From Polymorphobacter fuscus (GTDB taxonomy: Bacteria; Pseudomonadota; Alphaproteobacteria; Sphingomonadales; Sphingomonadaceae), in assembly GCF_011927825.1 (NCBI RefSeq), contig NZ_JAATJI010000001.1, positions 1,922,001 to 1,986,000 of the forward strand: 64,000 bases of DNA, in the 5' to 3' direction. A program made the translations under genes and the position numbers. This document shows positions 52,309 through 61,206 of the stretch, one piece after another. The notes beneath the pieces were generated by a model. It saw nothing but the letters and a program-made list of their open reading frames with translations, searched no databases and was not told the DNA's origin. Position 1 is the first letter of the stretch. Each line of letters opens with the position of its first letter.

Positions 52309-53501
52309 GTCGGCTCCGCGAATGCCGTGCCGGTGCGCAGCAACTGCGTGGCGATGGCGAATTTGTGGACTTCGGTGGGGCCGTCGTAAAGCCGGAAGCC
52401 GCGCATGTCGCGAAAGATCATTTCCACCACCGTTTCGCCGGTCACGCCGATGCCGCCCAATATCTGCACGCAGCGATCGGCAACCTTGAACAATTCCTCG
52501 GAAACGAACGCCTTGACGATGCTGCTTTCGTGCCGCGCCCGCACGTCCTGGTCGAGCAGCCAGGCGGTGTGGCGGATCGCCAGCCGGCACTGGTGCATGG
52601 CGATTTCATTGTCCGCCAGCATGAAGTTGACGCCCTGGTGCTCGACCAGCGGCTTGCCGAAGGCGGTCCGGACCCGGGCGTGTTCCAGCGCGATATGCTG
52701 CGCCCGCGCCGCCGCGCCCAGCCAGCGCATGCAGTGCGTCAGCCGCGCCGGCGCCAGCCGCATCTGGGCATAGCGCAGCGCGCTGCCGACCTCCCCCAGC
52801 ACCTGGGTCGGCCCCAGCCGCAAGCCTTCGAAGCGCACCACGGCATGGCCTTCGACATAGTTGCGGTCCATCGAATCCATGACACGTTCGATGTGGATTC
52901 CCGGCGTATCGCCTTCGCACAGGAACAATGTCGGCCCGGATGGGCCATGGGGATTTTCCGGCACCCGCGCCATGATGATCCAGGTCCTGGCACCATTGGC
53001 ACCGGTGATCAGCCATTTCAGCCCGGAAATCTCGTAATCATTGCCGTTGAACACCGCCGTCGTCTGCAACTGGCTCGGGTCGCTGCCGGCGCCGCCGGGC
53101 TCGGTCATCGCGAATACCGAGCGGCGGTCGCCGGCCACCATCGGGCGCAGGAACTGTTCGACCTGGTCGGGCCGCGCGATGCGGCCGAGCAGATACATGT
53201 TGCCCTCGTCGGGCGCCGCGCAGTTCATCGCCACCGGACCCAGCGTGGACCAGCCCGCCGCCTCGAACACCGCCGCCTGTGTCGCATGGTCGAACCCCAT
53301 GCCGCCGAGGGCGACCGGCGCCTGCGGCGTCAGCAGCCCTTCGGCGCGGGCCAGCGCCACCAGCTCGTCGCGCAAGCCATCGGTCGGGCCGTGCTGGGTC
53401 AGCCGCGGGTCCTTTTCGAACGGGATGATCTTGTCGATGACGAAGTCGCGCACCCGCCGCGCGAGCGCTACGGTGTCCGGCGCCATGGTGAAATCGGTCA
53501 T
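52305..53501 (-). CDS. Acyl-CoA dehydrogenase, ACAD10/11-type
   Basis: The 398-residue enzyme has the ACAD motifs FAMTEPGGAGSDPSQLQT and LKWLITGANGARTWIIM, then QILGGIGVTGETVVEMIFRDMRGFRLYDGPTEVH. It follows, with a 4-base overlap, a phosphotransferase gene. In ACAD10 and ACAD11 these two activities are fused in one protein that breaks down 4-hydroxy acyl-CoA. The pair here is probably a two-gene version of the same system. Confidence 0.87.
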   Translation of the reverse strand: MTDFTMAPDTVALARRVRDFVIDKIIPFEKDPRLTQHGPTDGLRDELVALARAEGLLTPQAPVALGGMGFDHATQAAVFEAAGWSTLGPVAMNCAAPDEGNMYLLGRIARPDQVEQFLRPMVAGDRRSVFAMTEPGGAGSDPSQLQTTAVFNGNDYEISGLKWLITGANGARTWIIMARVPENPHGPSGPTLFLCEGDTPGIHIERVMDSMDRNYVEGHAVVRFEGLRLGPTQVLGEVGSALRYAQMRLAPARLTHCMRWLGAAARAQHIALEHARVRTAFGKPLVEHQGVNFMLADNEIAMHQCRLAIRHTAWLLDQDVRARHESSIVKAFVSEELFKVADRCVQILGGIGVTGETVVEMIFRDMRGFRLYDGPTEVHKFAIATQLLRTGTAFAEPT

Positions 53502-54511
53502 ATGCGTCCCTTGCTGAACTGGTCGAGCGCCTGGCGCAGGATCGCCTGCGCCAGTGCATCGAAGCCCGCATAGCGGTCGCTCGCCATCTCGCCGCGCTGC
53601 CATTTTCGATAAAGCTGCATCCACGCCACCGCCAGGCGCAGCCGCGCCAGCGCCACCGGCCAGGCCAGCGGCCCCGGGTCGATGCCGCCCATTGCCGCGT
53701 ACTGCGCCGCAATCGCCGTCCGCCCCGGCGCGCCGGGCGTCAGCGAGGGCACCGCCTGCAGGGCGTGCACCGCCACCGGATCGCCCCGTTCGATCCAGTA
53801 GGACAGCAGGATCGCCAGGTCGAAACCGCGCGGCCCGCGGGTGGCCATGTCCCAGTCGATCATCGCCAGCGGCGCCATCGTCACCGGGTCGACCAGCAGA
53901 TTGTCGGGCTTCAAATCCATGTGCAGCAGCACCGGCGCCGCGTCCAAAGGCGCGGGCGCATTTTCCAGCGCGCCGATCAGCGCCGCTGCGGCGCCGGGCA
54001 GGCCGTCCGGCCAGACCGTGGCCGCGCGCTGCGCCCAGCCGACCAGCTGGCGCGCATAAAAGCCTTCGGGCCTGCCCAGATTGCCCAGGCCCACCGCCTC
54101 CGGCGCCAGCGCGTGCAGCGCCACCATCTGGCCCAGAGTCGCGCCGACCAGCGCCGCGATGTCGGCGCCGCGCGGCAGGGCAGCGCCGACCGCGATGCCG
54201 GGGCGATGTTCGATGACCAGAAACGGCGTCCCCAGCACGTCCGCGTCGGGACAAAAGGCCAGCCCGCGCGGCACCAGCGGGAAATGCGGCGCCAGCGCCG
54301 ACACGACGCGCCATTCCCGCGCCATGTCGCTGGCGCCGGTCGCCAGCACCCCCGGCGGCGGCCGCCGCAAAACGGCCGGGCCCGTCGTCAATTCGATCCG
54401 GTCGTTGCGATTGGCGATGCCGCCCGACAGCGGCACCAGCCCGCTGCCCGGCACCATGGCCAGCCCCTGCGCCGGCAGCCAGGCGGCAAGGGCGTCACGA
54501 TCATCGTCCAT
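53498..54511 (-). CDS. Phosphotransferase (APH/choline kinase fold), ACAD10/11 partner
   Basis: The protein of about 337 residues has the kinase catalytic loop LLHMDLKPDNLLV (H-x-D-x4-N) and the metal-binding MIDWDMATRGPRGFDLA. Overall it matches the aminoglycoside-phosphotransferase-like kinases that pair with ACADs. It overlaps the ACAD gene downstream by 4 bases. The ATG at 54511 (MDDDRDALAAW) is preferred over one at 54529. The substrate is probably a hydroxyacyl-CoA, but that is inferred from the pairing. Confidence 0.83.
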   Translation of the reverse strand: MDDDRDALAAWLPAQGLAMVPGSGLVPLSGGIANRNDRIELTTGPAVLRRPPPGVLATGASDMAREWRVVSALAPHFPLVPRGLAFCPDADVLGTPFLVIEHRPGIAVGAALPRGADIAALVGATLGQMVALHALAPEAVGLGNLGRPEGFYARQLVGWAQRAATVWPDGLPGAAAALIGALENAPAPLDAAPVLLHMDLKPDNLLVDPVTMAPLAMIDWDMATRGPRGFDLAILLSYWIERGDPVAVHALQAVPSLTPGAPGRTAIAAQYAAMGGIDPGPLAWPVALARLRLAVAWMQLYRKWQRGEMASDRYAGFDALAQAILRQALDQFSKGRI

Positions 54512-54558
54512 CGCCACCGCCGCTAGCATGGCCGGCGGCGGCCTTCTATAAACTTCCC

Positions 54559-55077
54559 ATGGAGGACCGCATCCTCACCACCCCCCGGCTGACCATGGCG
54601 CCGCACCGCGTTGCCGATTTCGGTGATCTTTGCGCCCTGTGGGGGGACGCCCGGGTCGTCCGGCTGCTCGGCGGCGTGCCCAGCAATGCCGAGGAAAGCT
54701 GGGCGCGGCTGCTGCGCTATGCCGGCAATTGGGCGCTGCTCGGCCATGGTTTCTGGTGCGTCCGCCGGCGCGACACCGGCGCCTATGTCGGCGACATCGG
54801 CTATCTGGAGGCGCGGCGCACCGGCGTTGACGGTTTCGACGGCGATCCCGAAATCGGCTGGGGGCTGACCGTCGCTGCCCAGGGCCAGGGGTTCGCCAGC
54901 GAAGCGGTCGCGGCGGCGCTGGCCTGGGGCAACGGCCGCTTCGCGCGCACCGTGGCGATGATCAATCCGGAAAACGCCGCGTCGCAGGCGGTGGCGCGGC
55001 GCTGCGGCTTTCGCCACTTCGCCGATGGCCGCTACAAGGACGCGCCCACGGGGCTGTGGGAATATCGGTTCGGCTGA
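54559..55077 (+). CDS. GNAT N-acetyltransferase, RimJ/RimL type
   Basis: The 172-residue protein has the RimJ/RimL layout: ILTTPRLTMAPHRVADF, a central EIGWGLTVAAQGQGFASEA (acetyl-CoA binding with Q-G-Q-G-F-A) and INPENAASQAVARRCGFRHF. It transfers acetyl to an amino group of an unknown target. It lies between the kinase gene and lepB and has only 2 bases between its stop and the convergent lepB stop. Confidence 0.88.
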   Translation: MEDRILTTPRLTMAPHRVADFGDLCALWGDARVVRLLGGVPSNAEESWARLLRYAGNWALLGHGFWCVRRRDTGAYVGDIGYLEARRTGVDGFDGDPEIGWGLTVAAQGQGFASEAVAAALAWGNGRFARTVAMINPENAASQAVARRCGFRHFADGRYKDAPTGLWEYRFG

Positions 55078-55079
55078 CC

Positions 55080-55895
55080 CTATTCGATCGTCTTGAAGAA
55101 CCGCCCCTGCCGCAGCGCGCTCACCCAGGTCGTCGGGTTGAGGCTGGTCGATCCGTCGAGCGAAAAGGTCAGGAACTCCGCCCGGCCGACGAGATTTTCG
55201 ATCGGCAGCATGCCCAACCCGCCGATCAGCGGGTCGAAACGGCTGTCCTCGCTGTTGTCGCGATTGTCGCCCATCAGGAAGATATGGCCTTCGGGCACGA
55301 TCATCGGATCGGTGTTGTCCTGCGGCGTGTCGGCGAGATCGAGCGTCAGATAGCTGCGCCCGCCGGGCATCGTCTCGCGATAGGTCGGCAGCTTGCACAC
55401 CGGTTCGCCGGCGGCGTTGGTGGTGCGGAACCGGGCGTCGATCGGCGACACGCAATCGCTGTTCGGCGACACCGGGATTTCGGTATCGGCAACGCGCACG
55501 CGCGACACCGGGGCACCGTTGAGCCACAGCTGGCCGTTCTTCATCTGCACCGTGTCGCCGGGAAGACCGATGACGCGCTTGATATAGTCGACCTTGTCGC
55601 GCGGCGCCTTGATGACCGCGACATCACCGCGTTCCGGCAGCCGCCCGAAGATGCGCCCCGGGATTTCGGGAAGGATGTTGATCGACGGCGACAGATAGGA
55701 ATAGCCATAGGGGAATTTCGACACGATCAGCCGGTCGCCGATCAGCAGCGACGGCAGCATCGACCCCGACGGGATGAAGAAGGGCTTGGCAACGAGCGAA
55801 TGGACCGCAAGCACGGCGAGCACCAGCAGGAACAGCTGCCAGATCTCGTGCGCCCAGTTTGTCGGCTTTTTCGCCACGGCTGTTGCTTCGCTCAT
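55080..55895 (-). CDS. lepB: Signal peptidase I
   Basis: The 271-residue enzyme has one N-terminal membrane helix, the catalytic serine in PSGSMLPSL (Ser45), the lysine in [11 protein letters not shown] (Lys106) and the box E-like [17 protein letters not shown]. It removes signal peptides at the periplasmic face. The ATG at 55895 overlaps the acpS stop by 4 bases. It closes the pyrE-pdxJ-acpS-lepB operon; the rnc and era genes that often follow are not here. Confidence 0.95.
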   Translation of the reverse strand: MSEATAVAKKPTNWAHEIWQLFLLVLAVLAVHSLVAKPFFIPSGSMLPSLLIGDRLIVSKFPYGYSYLSPSINILPEIPGRIFGRLPERGDVAVIKAPRDKVDYIKRVIGLPGDTVQMKNGQLWLNGAPVSRVRVADTEIPVSPNSDCVSPIDARFRTTNAAGEPVCKLPTYRETMPGGRSYLTLDLADTPQDNTDPMIVPEGHIFLMGDNRDNSEDSRFDPLIGGLGMLPIENLVGRAEFLTFSLDGSTSLNPTTWVSALRQGRFFKTIE

Positions 55896-56314
55896 TGGGA
55901 ACTCGCTGTGATCAGCACGATGGCCTGCGCCCAGGGATGGTCGTCGGTTATCGTCAGATGAATGGCCGGCGTATAGCCCGCTGGCGTGATCTCCGCCAGT
56001 CTTGCCGCGGCGCCGCCGGTCAGCGCCAGCGTCGGCGCGCCCGACGGCAGGTTGACGACCCCCATGTCGCGCCAGAACACGCCGCGGCGAAAGCCGGTGC
56101 CCAGCGCCTTGGCGCACGCTTCCTTGGCGGCAAAGCGCTTGGCATAGGTGGCAGCGCGCGTCAGCTGCCGCCGGTCGGCCTTGGCGCGTTCGACATCGGT
56201 GAACAGCCGATCGAGAAACCGGTCCCCGAAGCGCGCCATGCTGGCTTCGATGCGGGTGATGTTGCACAGGTCCGACCCGAGGCCGAGGACAAGCAGGCCC
56301 GGCGGGATGTTCAC
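55892..56314 (-). CDS. acpS: Holo-[acyl-carrier-protein] synthase
   Basis: The 140-residue enzyme has the AcpS motifs [21 protein letters not shown] and [20 protein letters not shown]. It moves the 4'-phosphopantetheine arm of CoA to acyl carrier protein. The start is GTG at 56314, one base after the pdxJ stop. Its stop overlaps lepB by 4 bases. A longer upstream frame lies inside pdxJ. Confidence 0.93.
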   Translation of the reverse strand: MNIPPGLLVLGLGSDLCNITRIEASMARFGDRFLDRLFTDVERAKADRRQLTRAATYAKRFAAKEACAKALGTGFRRGVFWRDMGVVNLPSGAPTLALTGGAAARLAEITPAGYTPAIHLTITDDHPWAQAIVLITASSQ

Positions 56315-56315
56315 G

Positions 56316-57062
56316 TCAGGCCCGCGCCGCGTCCATGGCGGCCCGCATCCGCGCGATCGCGGGGCCCAGCCCGGTGAAGACCGCCTCGCCGATGAGGAAA
56401 TGCCCGATGTTGAGTTCCGCCAGTTGCGGCATTGCCGCGACAGGGGCGACATTGTCATAGGTCAGCCCATGGCCGGCGTGGATCTCCAGCCCCAGCGCCG
56501 CGCCATGTTCGGCCGCGATGCGCAACCGCGCCAGTTCCGCCGCCACCTCCGCGTCGGTGACGGCGTGGCTGTATGGCCCGGTGTGCAGTTCGACCACCGG
56601 CGCGCCGAGTTTGGCCGCGGCATCGAGCTGGTGACGCTCGGGCGCGACGAACAGGCTGACCCGGATACCGGCATCCCGCAGCCGCGCCACGATCGGTGCC
56701 AGCGAATTGTGCTGGCCCGCCGCATCGAGCCCGCCCTCCGTTGTCCGTTCCGCCCGGCGTTCCGGAACGATGCACGCGGCATGGGGCCGATGCGCCAGGG
56801 CGATGCCGAGCATTTCATCGGTCGCCGCCATTTCCAGGTTGAGCGGCAGGCTGATGCTGCCGACCAGCGCGTCGAGATCGGCATCGGTGATGTGCCGCCG
56901 ATCCTCGCGCAGATGCGCCGTGATGCCATCGGCGCCGGCTTCGGCCGCCATCAGCGCCGCGCGCACCGGATCGGGGTGCAGCCCGCCGCGGGCGTTGCGG
57001 ATGGTGGCGACATGGTCGATGTTGACGCCCAGTCTCAATCGATCGGGTCTGAGGTGGTTCAC
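56316..57062 (-). CDS. pdxJ: Pyridoxine 5'-phosphate synthase
   Basis: The 248-residue enzyme has PdxJ signatures [33 protein letters not shown] and [11 protein letters not shown]. It joins 1-deoxyxylulose 5-phosphate and 3-amino-2-oxopropyl phosphate in vitamin B6 synthesis. The ATG overlaps the pyrE stop by 4 bases. The length is normal. Confidence 0.95.
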   Translation of the reverse strand: MNHLRPDRLRLGVNIDHVATIRNARGGLHPDPVRAALMAAEAGADGITAHLREDRRHITDADLDALVGSISLPLNLEMAATDEMLGIALAHRPHAACIVPERRAERTTEGGLDAAGQHNSLAPIVARLRDAGIRVSLFVAPERHQLDAAAKLGAPVVELHTGPYSHAVTDAEVAAELARLRIAAEHGAALGLEIHAGHGLTYDNVAPVAAMPQLAELNIGHFLIGEAVFTGLGPAIARMRAAMDAARA

Positions 57063-57640
57063 GCTGCCCGGCTCCCTGGCTTGACCGCCGGAATTGCCGC
57101 CAGTTCGGGCGGCAGCGCGTCGGCGGAATAGCTCGGCACATCGAGCCGGATCAGCGGCGTGAACGGCACGCCCAGATCGGCCGTGCCGTTCGACCGGTCG
57201 ACCAGCGACGCTGCATGGATGACCGCGCCGCCGGCCGCCTGCACGGCCGCGATCGCCTCACGCGAGGACAGGCCCGTCGTCACGACATCTTCCATCAGCA
57301 GCACGGTCTGCCCCGGTTCCAGCCGGAAGCCCCGGCGCAGTTCGAACGTCCCCGTCGGCCGCTCGACGAACATCGACAGCACGCCCAACGCCCGCGCCAG
57401 TTCATGCCCGCAGATCAGCCCACCCATCGCCGGCGCGACCACCACATCGACCCGCGCCCTCACGTCCGCCGGGATCTTCGCCGCCAGTGCGGTCGCCAGC
57501 CGCGCCGCGCGCGCCGGGTCCATCAGCACCCGCGCGCATTGCAGATAGCGCGAACTCCGCAAGCCGGACGACAGGATGAAATGGCCTTCCAGCAAGGCTT
57601 CGGCAGCACGGAATTCGGCAAGGATGTCATCGTCGGTCAT
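57059..57640 (-). CDS. pyrE: Orotate phosphoribosyltransferase
   Basis: The 193-residue enzyme has the PRPP-binding motif [18 protein letters not shown] and an N-terminal [19 protein letters not shown]. It makes orotidine 5'-phosphate in pyrimidine synthesis. It is the first gene of the minus-strand operon pyrE-pdxJ-acpS-lepB. About 127 bases separate it from the divergent CsgG-like gene. Confidence 0.93.
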   Translation of the reverse strand: MTDDDILAEFRAAEALLEGHFILSSGLRSSRYLQCARVLMDPARAARLATALAAKIPADVRARVDVVVAPAMGGLICGHELARALGVLSMFVERPTGTFELRRGFRLEPGQTVLLMEDVVTTGLSSREAIAAVQAAGGAVIHAASLVDRSNGTADLGVPFTPLIRLDVPSYSADALPPELAAIPAVKPGSRAA

Positions 57641-57767
57641 GGTCGGCGCTTAGCATCGCAGCGGCCGCGGGCAAAGCGAGCAAATCGGCGCGCCGACCCC
57701 CCTGAAATCGGCTTTCCTGCCGCATTGCATTTCTGTAAAGAGCCGCGGTTCATTGGGGGAGCGGAAC

Positions 57768-58739
57768 ATGCGGGCATTGATTCGGAACGGCGCAGCCTTG
57801 GCTGTCATCGCGATGGCGGTCACCGCGATGCCGGCCACGGCACAGATGAAGTCCAAGGCCGGCAAGGAGATCGAGAACGACCGCGCCGCCAAGGTCGCCG
57901 AACTTCCCGTCTGTGCCCGTCCGATCGGCACGCTGGCGCTGTCCGAACCGGAAAACACCAACCGCTGGTGGACGGAACTGGGGCTCAGCTCGCCCGAGGC
58001 GCTGATCCGCGTCTATGTCCAGAAATCGAAGTGCTTCCGCCTCGTCAACCGCAGCAATCGCGGCATGGCGGCGATGCAGCAGGAACGCGCGCTTGCCGCC
58101 GGCGGCGAAACCCGGCGCGGCGGCAGCTTCGGCAAGGGCCAGATGGTCGAAGCCGATTTCACCGTCATCCCCGACATCGTGACCAGCAACAACAACAAGG
58201 GCGGCCTCAACATCGGCGGCCTTGTCGGCGGTTTCCTGCCCGGCGGCTTCGGCGCGCTGGCCAGCGGCATCAGCATCAAGAAAAAGTCCGCCAACGTCAT
58301 CCTCAACGTCGTCAACAACAAGTCGTCGGAGGAATTCGTCGCCGAGGGCCAGTCGAAGAAGTCCGATCTGGGCTGGGGCGGTGGCGGCGGGCTGTTTTCT
58401 GGCGGCTTCCTCGGCGCCGGTGGCGCCAGCGGCTATGACAATACCGAAATCGGCCAGGTCGTCGCGCTGGCCTATCTCGATGCCTATACCAAGCTGGTCA
58501 ACGATCTCGGCGGCATGAGCGAAGCCATCGCCGGGCCGCAGGCCGAACGCGCCGTCGCCATGAAGAATGCCGGCCGCATGTTCACCGGCCCCGCCACCAA
58601 CACCAAGGTCCTGAAGCCGCTCGATGCCGGCGCCATGCTCTATCCGACCGGCAAGAAGCAGGGCGGCTTCTGGGAAGTCGAGGACGAGCTGGGCAGCAAG
58701 GGCTGGGTCAGCGAGGTCGCGCTCGCGGTCGCGCGCTGA
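57768..58739 (+). CDS. Exported CsgG-related protein with SH3-like tail
   Basis: The 323-residue protein has a signal peptide ending in PATA-Q and a CsgG/HfaB-like core (NRWWTELGLSSPEALIRVYVQ, CFRLVNRSNRGMAAMQQERAL, then VEADFTVIPDIVTSNNNKGG). A glycine-rich stretch GWGGGGGLFSGGFLGAGG follows, and the last 60 residues (LYPTGKKQGGFWEVEDELGS then KGWVSEVAL) look like a bacterial SH3 domain. CsgG proteins form secretion pores. No lipobox is visible, so it may not be lipidated. The ATG at 57768 follows GGGGGAG. Confidence 0.7.
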   Translation: MRALIRNGAALAVIAMAVTAMPATAQMKSKAGKEIENDRAAKVAELPVCARPIGTLALSEPENTNRWWTELGLSSPEALIRVYVQKSKCFRLVNRSNRGMAAMQQERALAAGGETRRGGSFGKGQMVEADFTVIPDIVTSNNNKGGLNIGGLVGGFLPGGFGALASGISIKKKSANVILNVVNNKSSEEFVAEGQSKKSDLGWGGGGGLFSGGFLGAGGASGYDNTEIGQVVALAYLDAYTKLVNDLGGMSEAIAGPQAERAVAMKNAGRMFTGPATNTKVLKPLDAGAMLYPTGKKQGGFWEVEDELGSKGWVSEVALAVAR

Positions 58740-58749
58740 CCGGGCGGGC

Positions 58750-59139
58750 CTACCCCTCCCAGACCATCGCCTCGATCTTGTTGCCGTCCGGGTCGCGCGC
58801 GAAGGCGCCGTAATATTCGGCGCCATAATGCGGCCGGGGGCCGGGGGCGCCGTCGTCGCTGCCGCCGGCTGCCAGCGCGGCGGCGTGGAAGGCCGTGACC
58901 TGCCCGCGATCGGCGGCGAGAAAGGCGAAATGCGCGCCATTGCCCGCCACGGGGGGCTGGCCATCGTGCGGCCGGCCGATCCAGAATTCCGGGAACTGCC
59001 GGCCATAGGCGATGCCAAAGGCTTCATCGACGATCCGCCGCGCACCCAGCGTGGCCAGCACCGCGTCATAGAAGCGGCTGGCCCGGTCCAGGTCGGCAAC
59101 ACCGACCGAGACATGGCTCATCAGGCTGGGAGTATCCAT
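58750..59139 (-). CDS. VOC/glyoxalase-fold protein
   Basis: The 129-residue protein has two beta-alpha-beta-beta-beta modules with SHVSVGVADLDRASRFYDAV at the start and a C-terminal YYGAFARDPDGNKIEAMVWE that carries the metal-binding glutamate. Most members are metal-dependent lyases, isomerases or resistance proteins. The substrate is unknown. It lies directly downstream of the serine hydrolase gene. Confidence 0.85.
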   Translation of the reverse strand: MDTPSLMSHVSVGVADLDRASRFYDAVLATLGARRIVDEAFGIAYGRQFPEFWIGRPHDGQPPVAGNGAHFAFLAADRGQVTAFHAAALAAGGSDDGAPGPRPHYGAEYYGAFARDPDGNKIEAMVWEG

Positions 59140-59154
59140 CGCGATCGCCTTTCG

Positions 59155-61140
59155 TCAGCCACCCGCTTCGGTGAACACATATTCGTGCTGGGCGTCGCGC
59201 ATTGTCAACGTGCGCTTGCCACCGCTGCCGCCGACGACGAAATCGAGCCCGGTCAGCCCCGGTGTCACGGTCAGGAAGCTGATTGTCCTGTCGGTGTTGA
59301 CGTGCGTCAGCATCTCGCTGTGCCAGGCGGTGAAGGCGAAATCGACCTTGTCGCCGCGCCGGGTGACGGTCAGCGGCCCCAGTTCGGGATTGCTGTACCG
59401 GACGGCGAGCGCCGCGGTCGCCGCCGGGTCGGCCGGCTGCGTCACCCGGCCGCGGAACTCTGCGACTTCGGCCCGGGTGCGCGTCGCGGCGGCGGCCACA
59501 TCGGCGACCGCTTCGGGCTTGCCGTCATACAGAATCTCGACCAGGCGCCGCATCAGCGGCCGGCGCAGCGCATAACCGTCATCGCCATTGGTCAGGATGA
59601 CGGCACCGACACCGGCCTGCGGCAGCCACATCATGTCGCTGTGAAAGCCCAGAAGGTCACCGCCATGGTGGATGATCGGCACGCCCCAGGCCATGTCCTC
59701 TTCCAGCCCCATACCGTACCAGCGGTCCTGCCCGGTCGGCACGCCGCGCGCGCGCCGCTCGAACAGGTTCTTTTGTGACACGAGTTGCTTGCCGTCGGGC
59801 AGCTTGCCGCCGGCCAGCTCCAGCCCGACATAACGGATCATGTCATGCGCCGACGACCAGGCGCCGCCCGCCGGGCGGAACGGCGCGATGGTGCGGTTGA
59901 CGTCCGCGCCGGCGACGCTGACGACGGCCTTGCCGTCGAGATCGACAGCGTGCGGGCTGGCATGGTTGCCGGCGAGCGCACGGTCGAACGCCATCGTCGA
60001 ATCGGTCATGCCGACCGGCGCCCAGATATGCTCGCCCACGGCCTTGTCGAAGCCGGCGCCGACTTCCATGCCGGGATAGAACAGGTTCGCCGCGACATAG
60101 CCCGCCGCCGACGCCATCAGATTGTTGTACTGGAACGCCTCGCCGAACCTGCTCGTCGGCTGGGTCGCCGCCAGCTGCCGGAAGGTGTCGCTCGCCGGCG
60201 TCTGGGCGGTGGTGGCGAACAGCCATTCCATGTCCTTGCGCGGCAGGCCGGTGCAGGCGCACACAAGATGACGAATCTGCGTCGCCGCCGTCGTCGCATC
60301 ATCGCCGAGGCGAAAGGCGGGGTAAACCTTGGTGACCGGCGTGTCCCAGGTCAATTTGCCGGCGTCGGCGAGTTCGGCGAGCAGCATCGTCGCCATCGAC
60401 TTGGTGTTCGAAGCGATCATGAAATTGGTGTGTTCGTCGACCGGCTGCCGGGTCGCCAGCGACCGCACGCCGAGCCCGCCTTCCCAGACCACCTTGCCAT
60501 TTTCGATGAAGGCCAGCCCGACGCCCGGCACGTCGAGCGCCGCCATGCCGTCGCGCACAAAGGCCTTCAACGCCTCGACCCGCTCCGGTGTCAGCGGCAG
60601 CGCCGTCCTGCCGGCAAAACTCTCCCTTGTGTAACCGGCCGGGCGCAGGCTCTGGCTGACCAGGCCCAGCGCCGCGCCGCGCTTTTCCCCCGTCGCCTCG
60701 GCGCCATCGAACAACAGCACCGTCCAGCTGCTGCCGTGGCGCAGTGCGACCGCCTGGACCGCACGCCGGGCGTTGGGCGGCGTGTCGTAACCGAACACGG
60801 CGCGCGCATCCCAGCCATCCTTCGCCGGGCGCGCCGTTTCCAGCCGCACCGGCGGCATCGCATGGCCGGGCCATTGCCCCCACGCCGCCTTGGCCGCCGC
60901 CGCGGCATCGGCCGCCGCGCCGACCTCGACGATCGCGACGCGCGTATCCGCCTCGGGGGCCTGGATTTCGGTCACCGCGCCCTTGTCGACGCGATCGAAC
61001 CCGGTCGGCTGGATGAAGGCGGTTCCGGCCGCTGTCTTGCCGGCGGTATCTGCCGCGACCGGCGCCGCCAGTGCCGCCGCTGGAGTCAGGGCCGATGCCG
61101 TCATCATGGCTGTGCAGGCCGTGGCAAACAGGATGCGCAT
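59155..61140 (-). CDS. Secreted class C beta-lactamase-fold serine hydrolase
   Basis: The 661-residue protein has a signal peptide (ILFATACTAMMTASALTPAAA), an N-terminal domain of about 180 residues and a beta-lactamase-like domain with S-x-x-K as IASNTKSMATML, Y-x-N as QYNNLMA and a late HHGGDLLGFHS. A C-terminal barrel-like domain follows. These enzymes are esterases or peptidases as often as beta-lactamases. The ATG at 61140 has GGGGGA upstream. The substrate is unknown. Confidence 0.86.
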   Translation of the reverse strand: MRILFATACTAMMTASALTPAAALAAPVAADTAGKTAAGTAFIQPTGFDRVDKGAVTEIQAPEADTRVAIVEVGAAADAAAAAKAAWGQWPGHAMPPVRLETARPAKDGWDARAVFGYDTPPNARRAVQAVALRHGSSWTVLLFDGAEATGEKRGAALGLVSQSLRPAGYTRESFAGRTALPLTPERVEALKAFVRDGMAALDVPGVGLAFIENGKVVWEGGLGVRSLATRQPVDEHTNFMIASNTKSMATMLLAELADAGKLTWDTPVTKVYPAFRLGDDATTAATQIRHLVCACTGLPRKDMEWLFATTAQTPASDTFRQLAATQPTSRFGEAFQYNNLMASAAGYVAANLFYPGMEVGAGFDKAVGEHIWAPVGMTDSTMAFDRALAGNHASPHAVDLDGKAVVSVAGADVNRTIAPFRPAGGAWSSAHDMIRYVGLELAGGKLPDGKQLVSQKNLFERRARGVPTGQDRWYGMGLEEDMAWGVPIIHHGGDLLGFHSDMMWLPQAGVGAVILTNGDDGYALRRPLMRRLVEILYDGKPEAVADVAAAATRTRAEVAEFRGRVTQPADPAATAALAVRYSNPELGPLTVTRRGDKVDFAFTAWHSEMLTHVNTDRTISFLTVTPGLTGLDFVVGGSGGKRTLTMRDAQHEYVFTEAGG

Positions 61141-61206
61141 CGTCAGTCCCCCGGAATCCCCGGTTAATTTTATCGTCATTCCGGTGCCGTTCGCAACCGG
61201 ACAACC

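Noticed and set aside
52305..54314. Fusion of the ACAD with an upstream region in the same frame
   Set aside because: The extra N-terminal part is the kinase gene read in the wrong frame. The two genes have separate starts and a 4-base overlap, so this is an operon, not a fusion.
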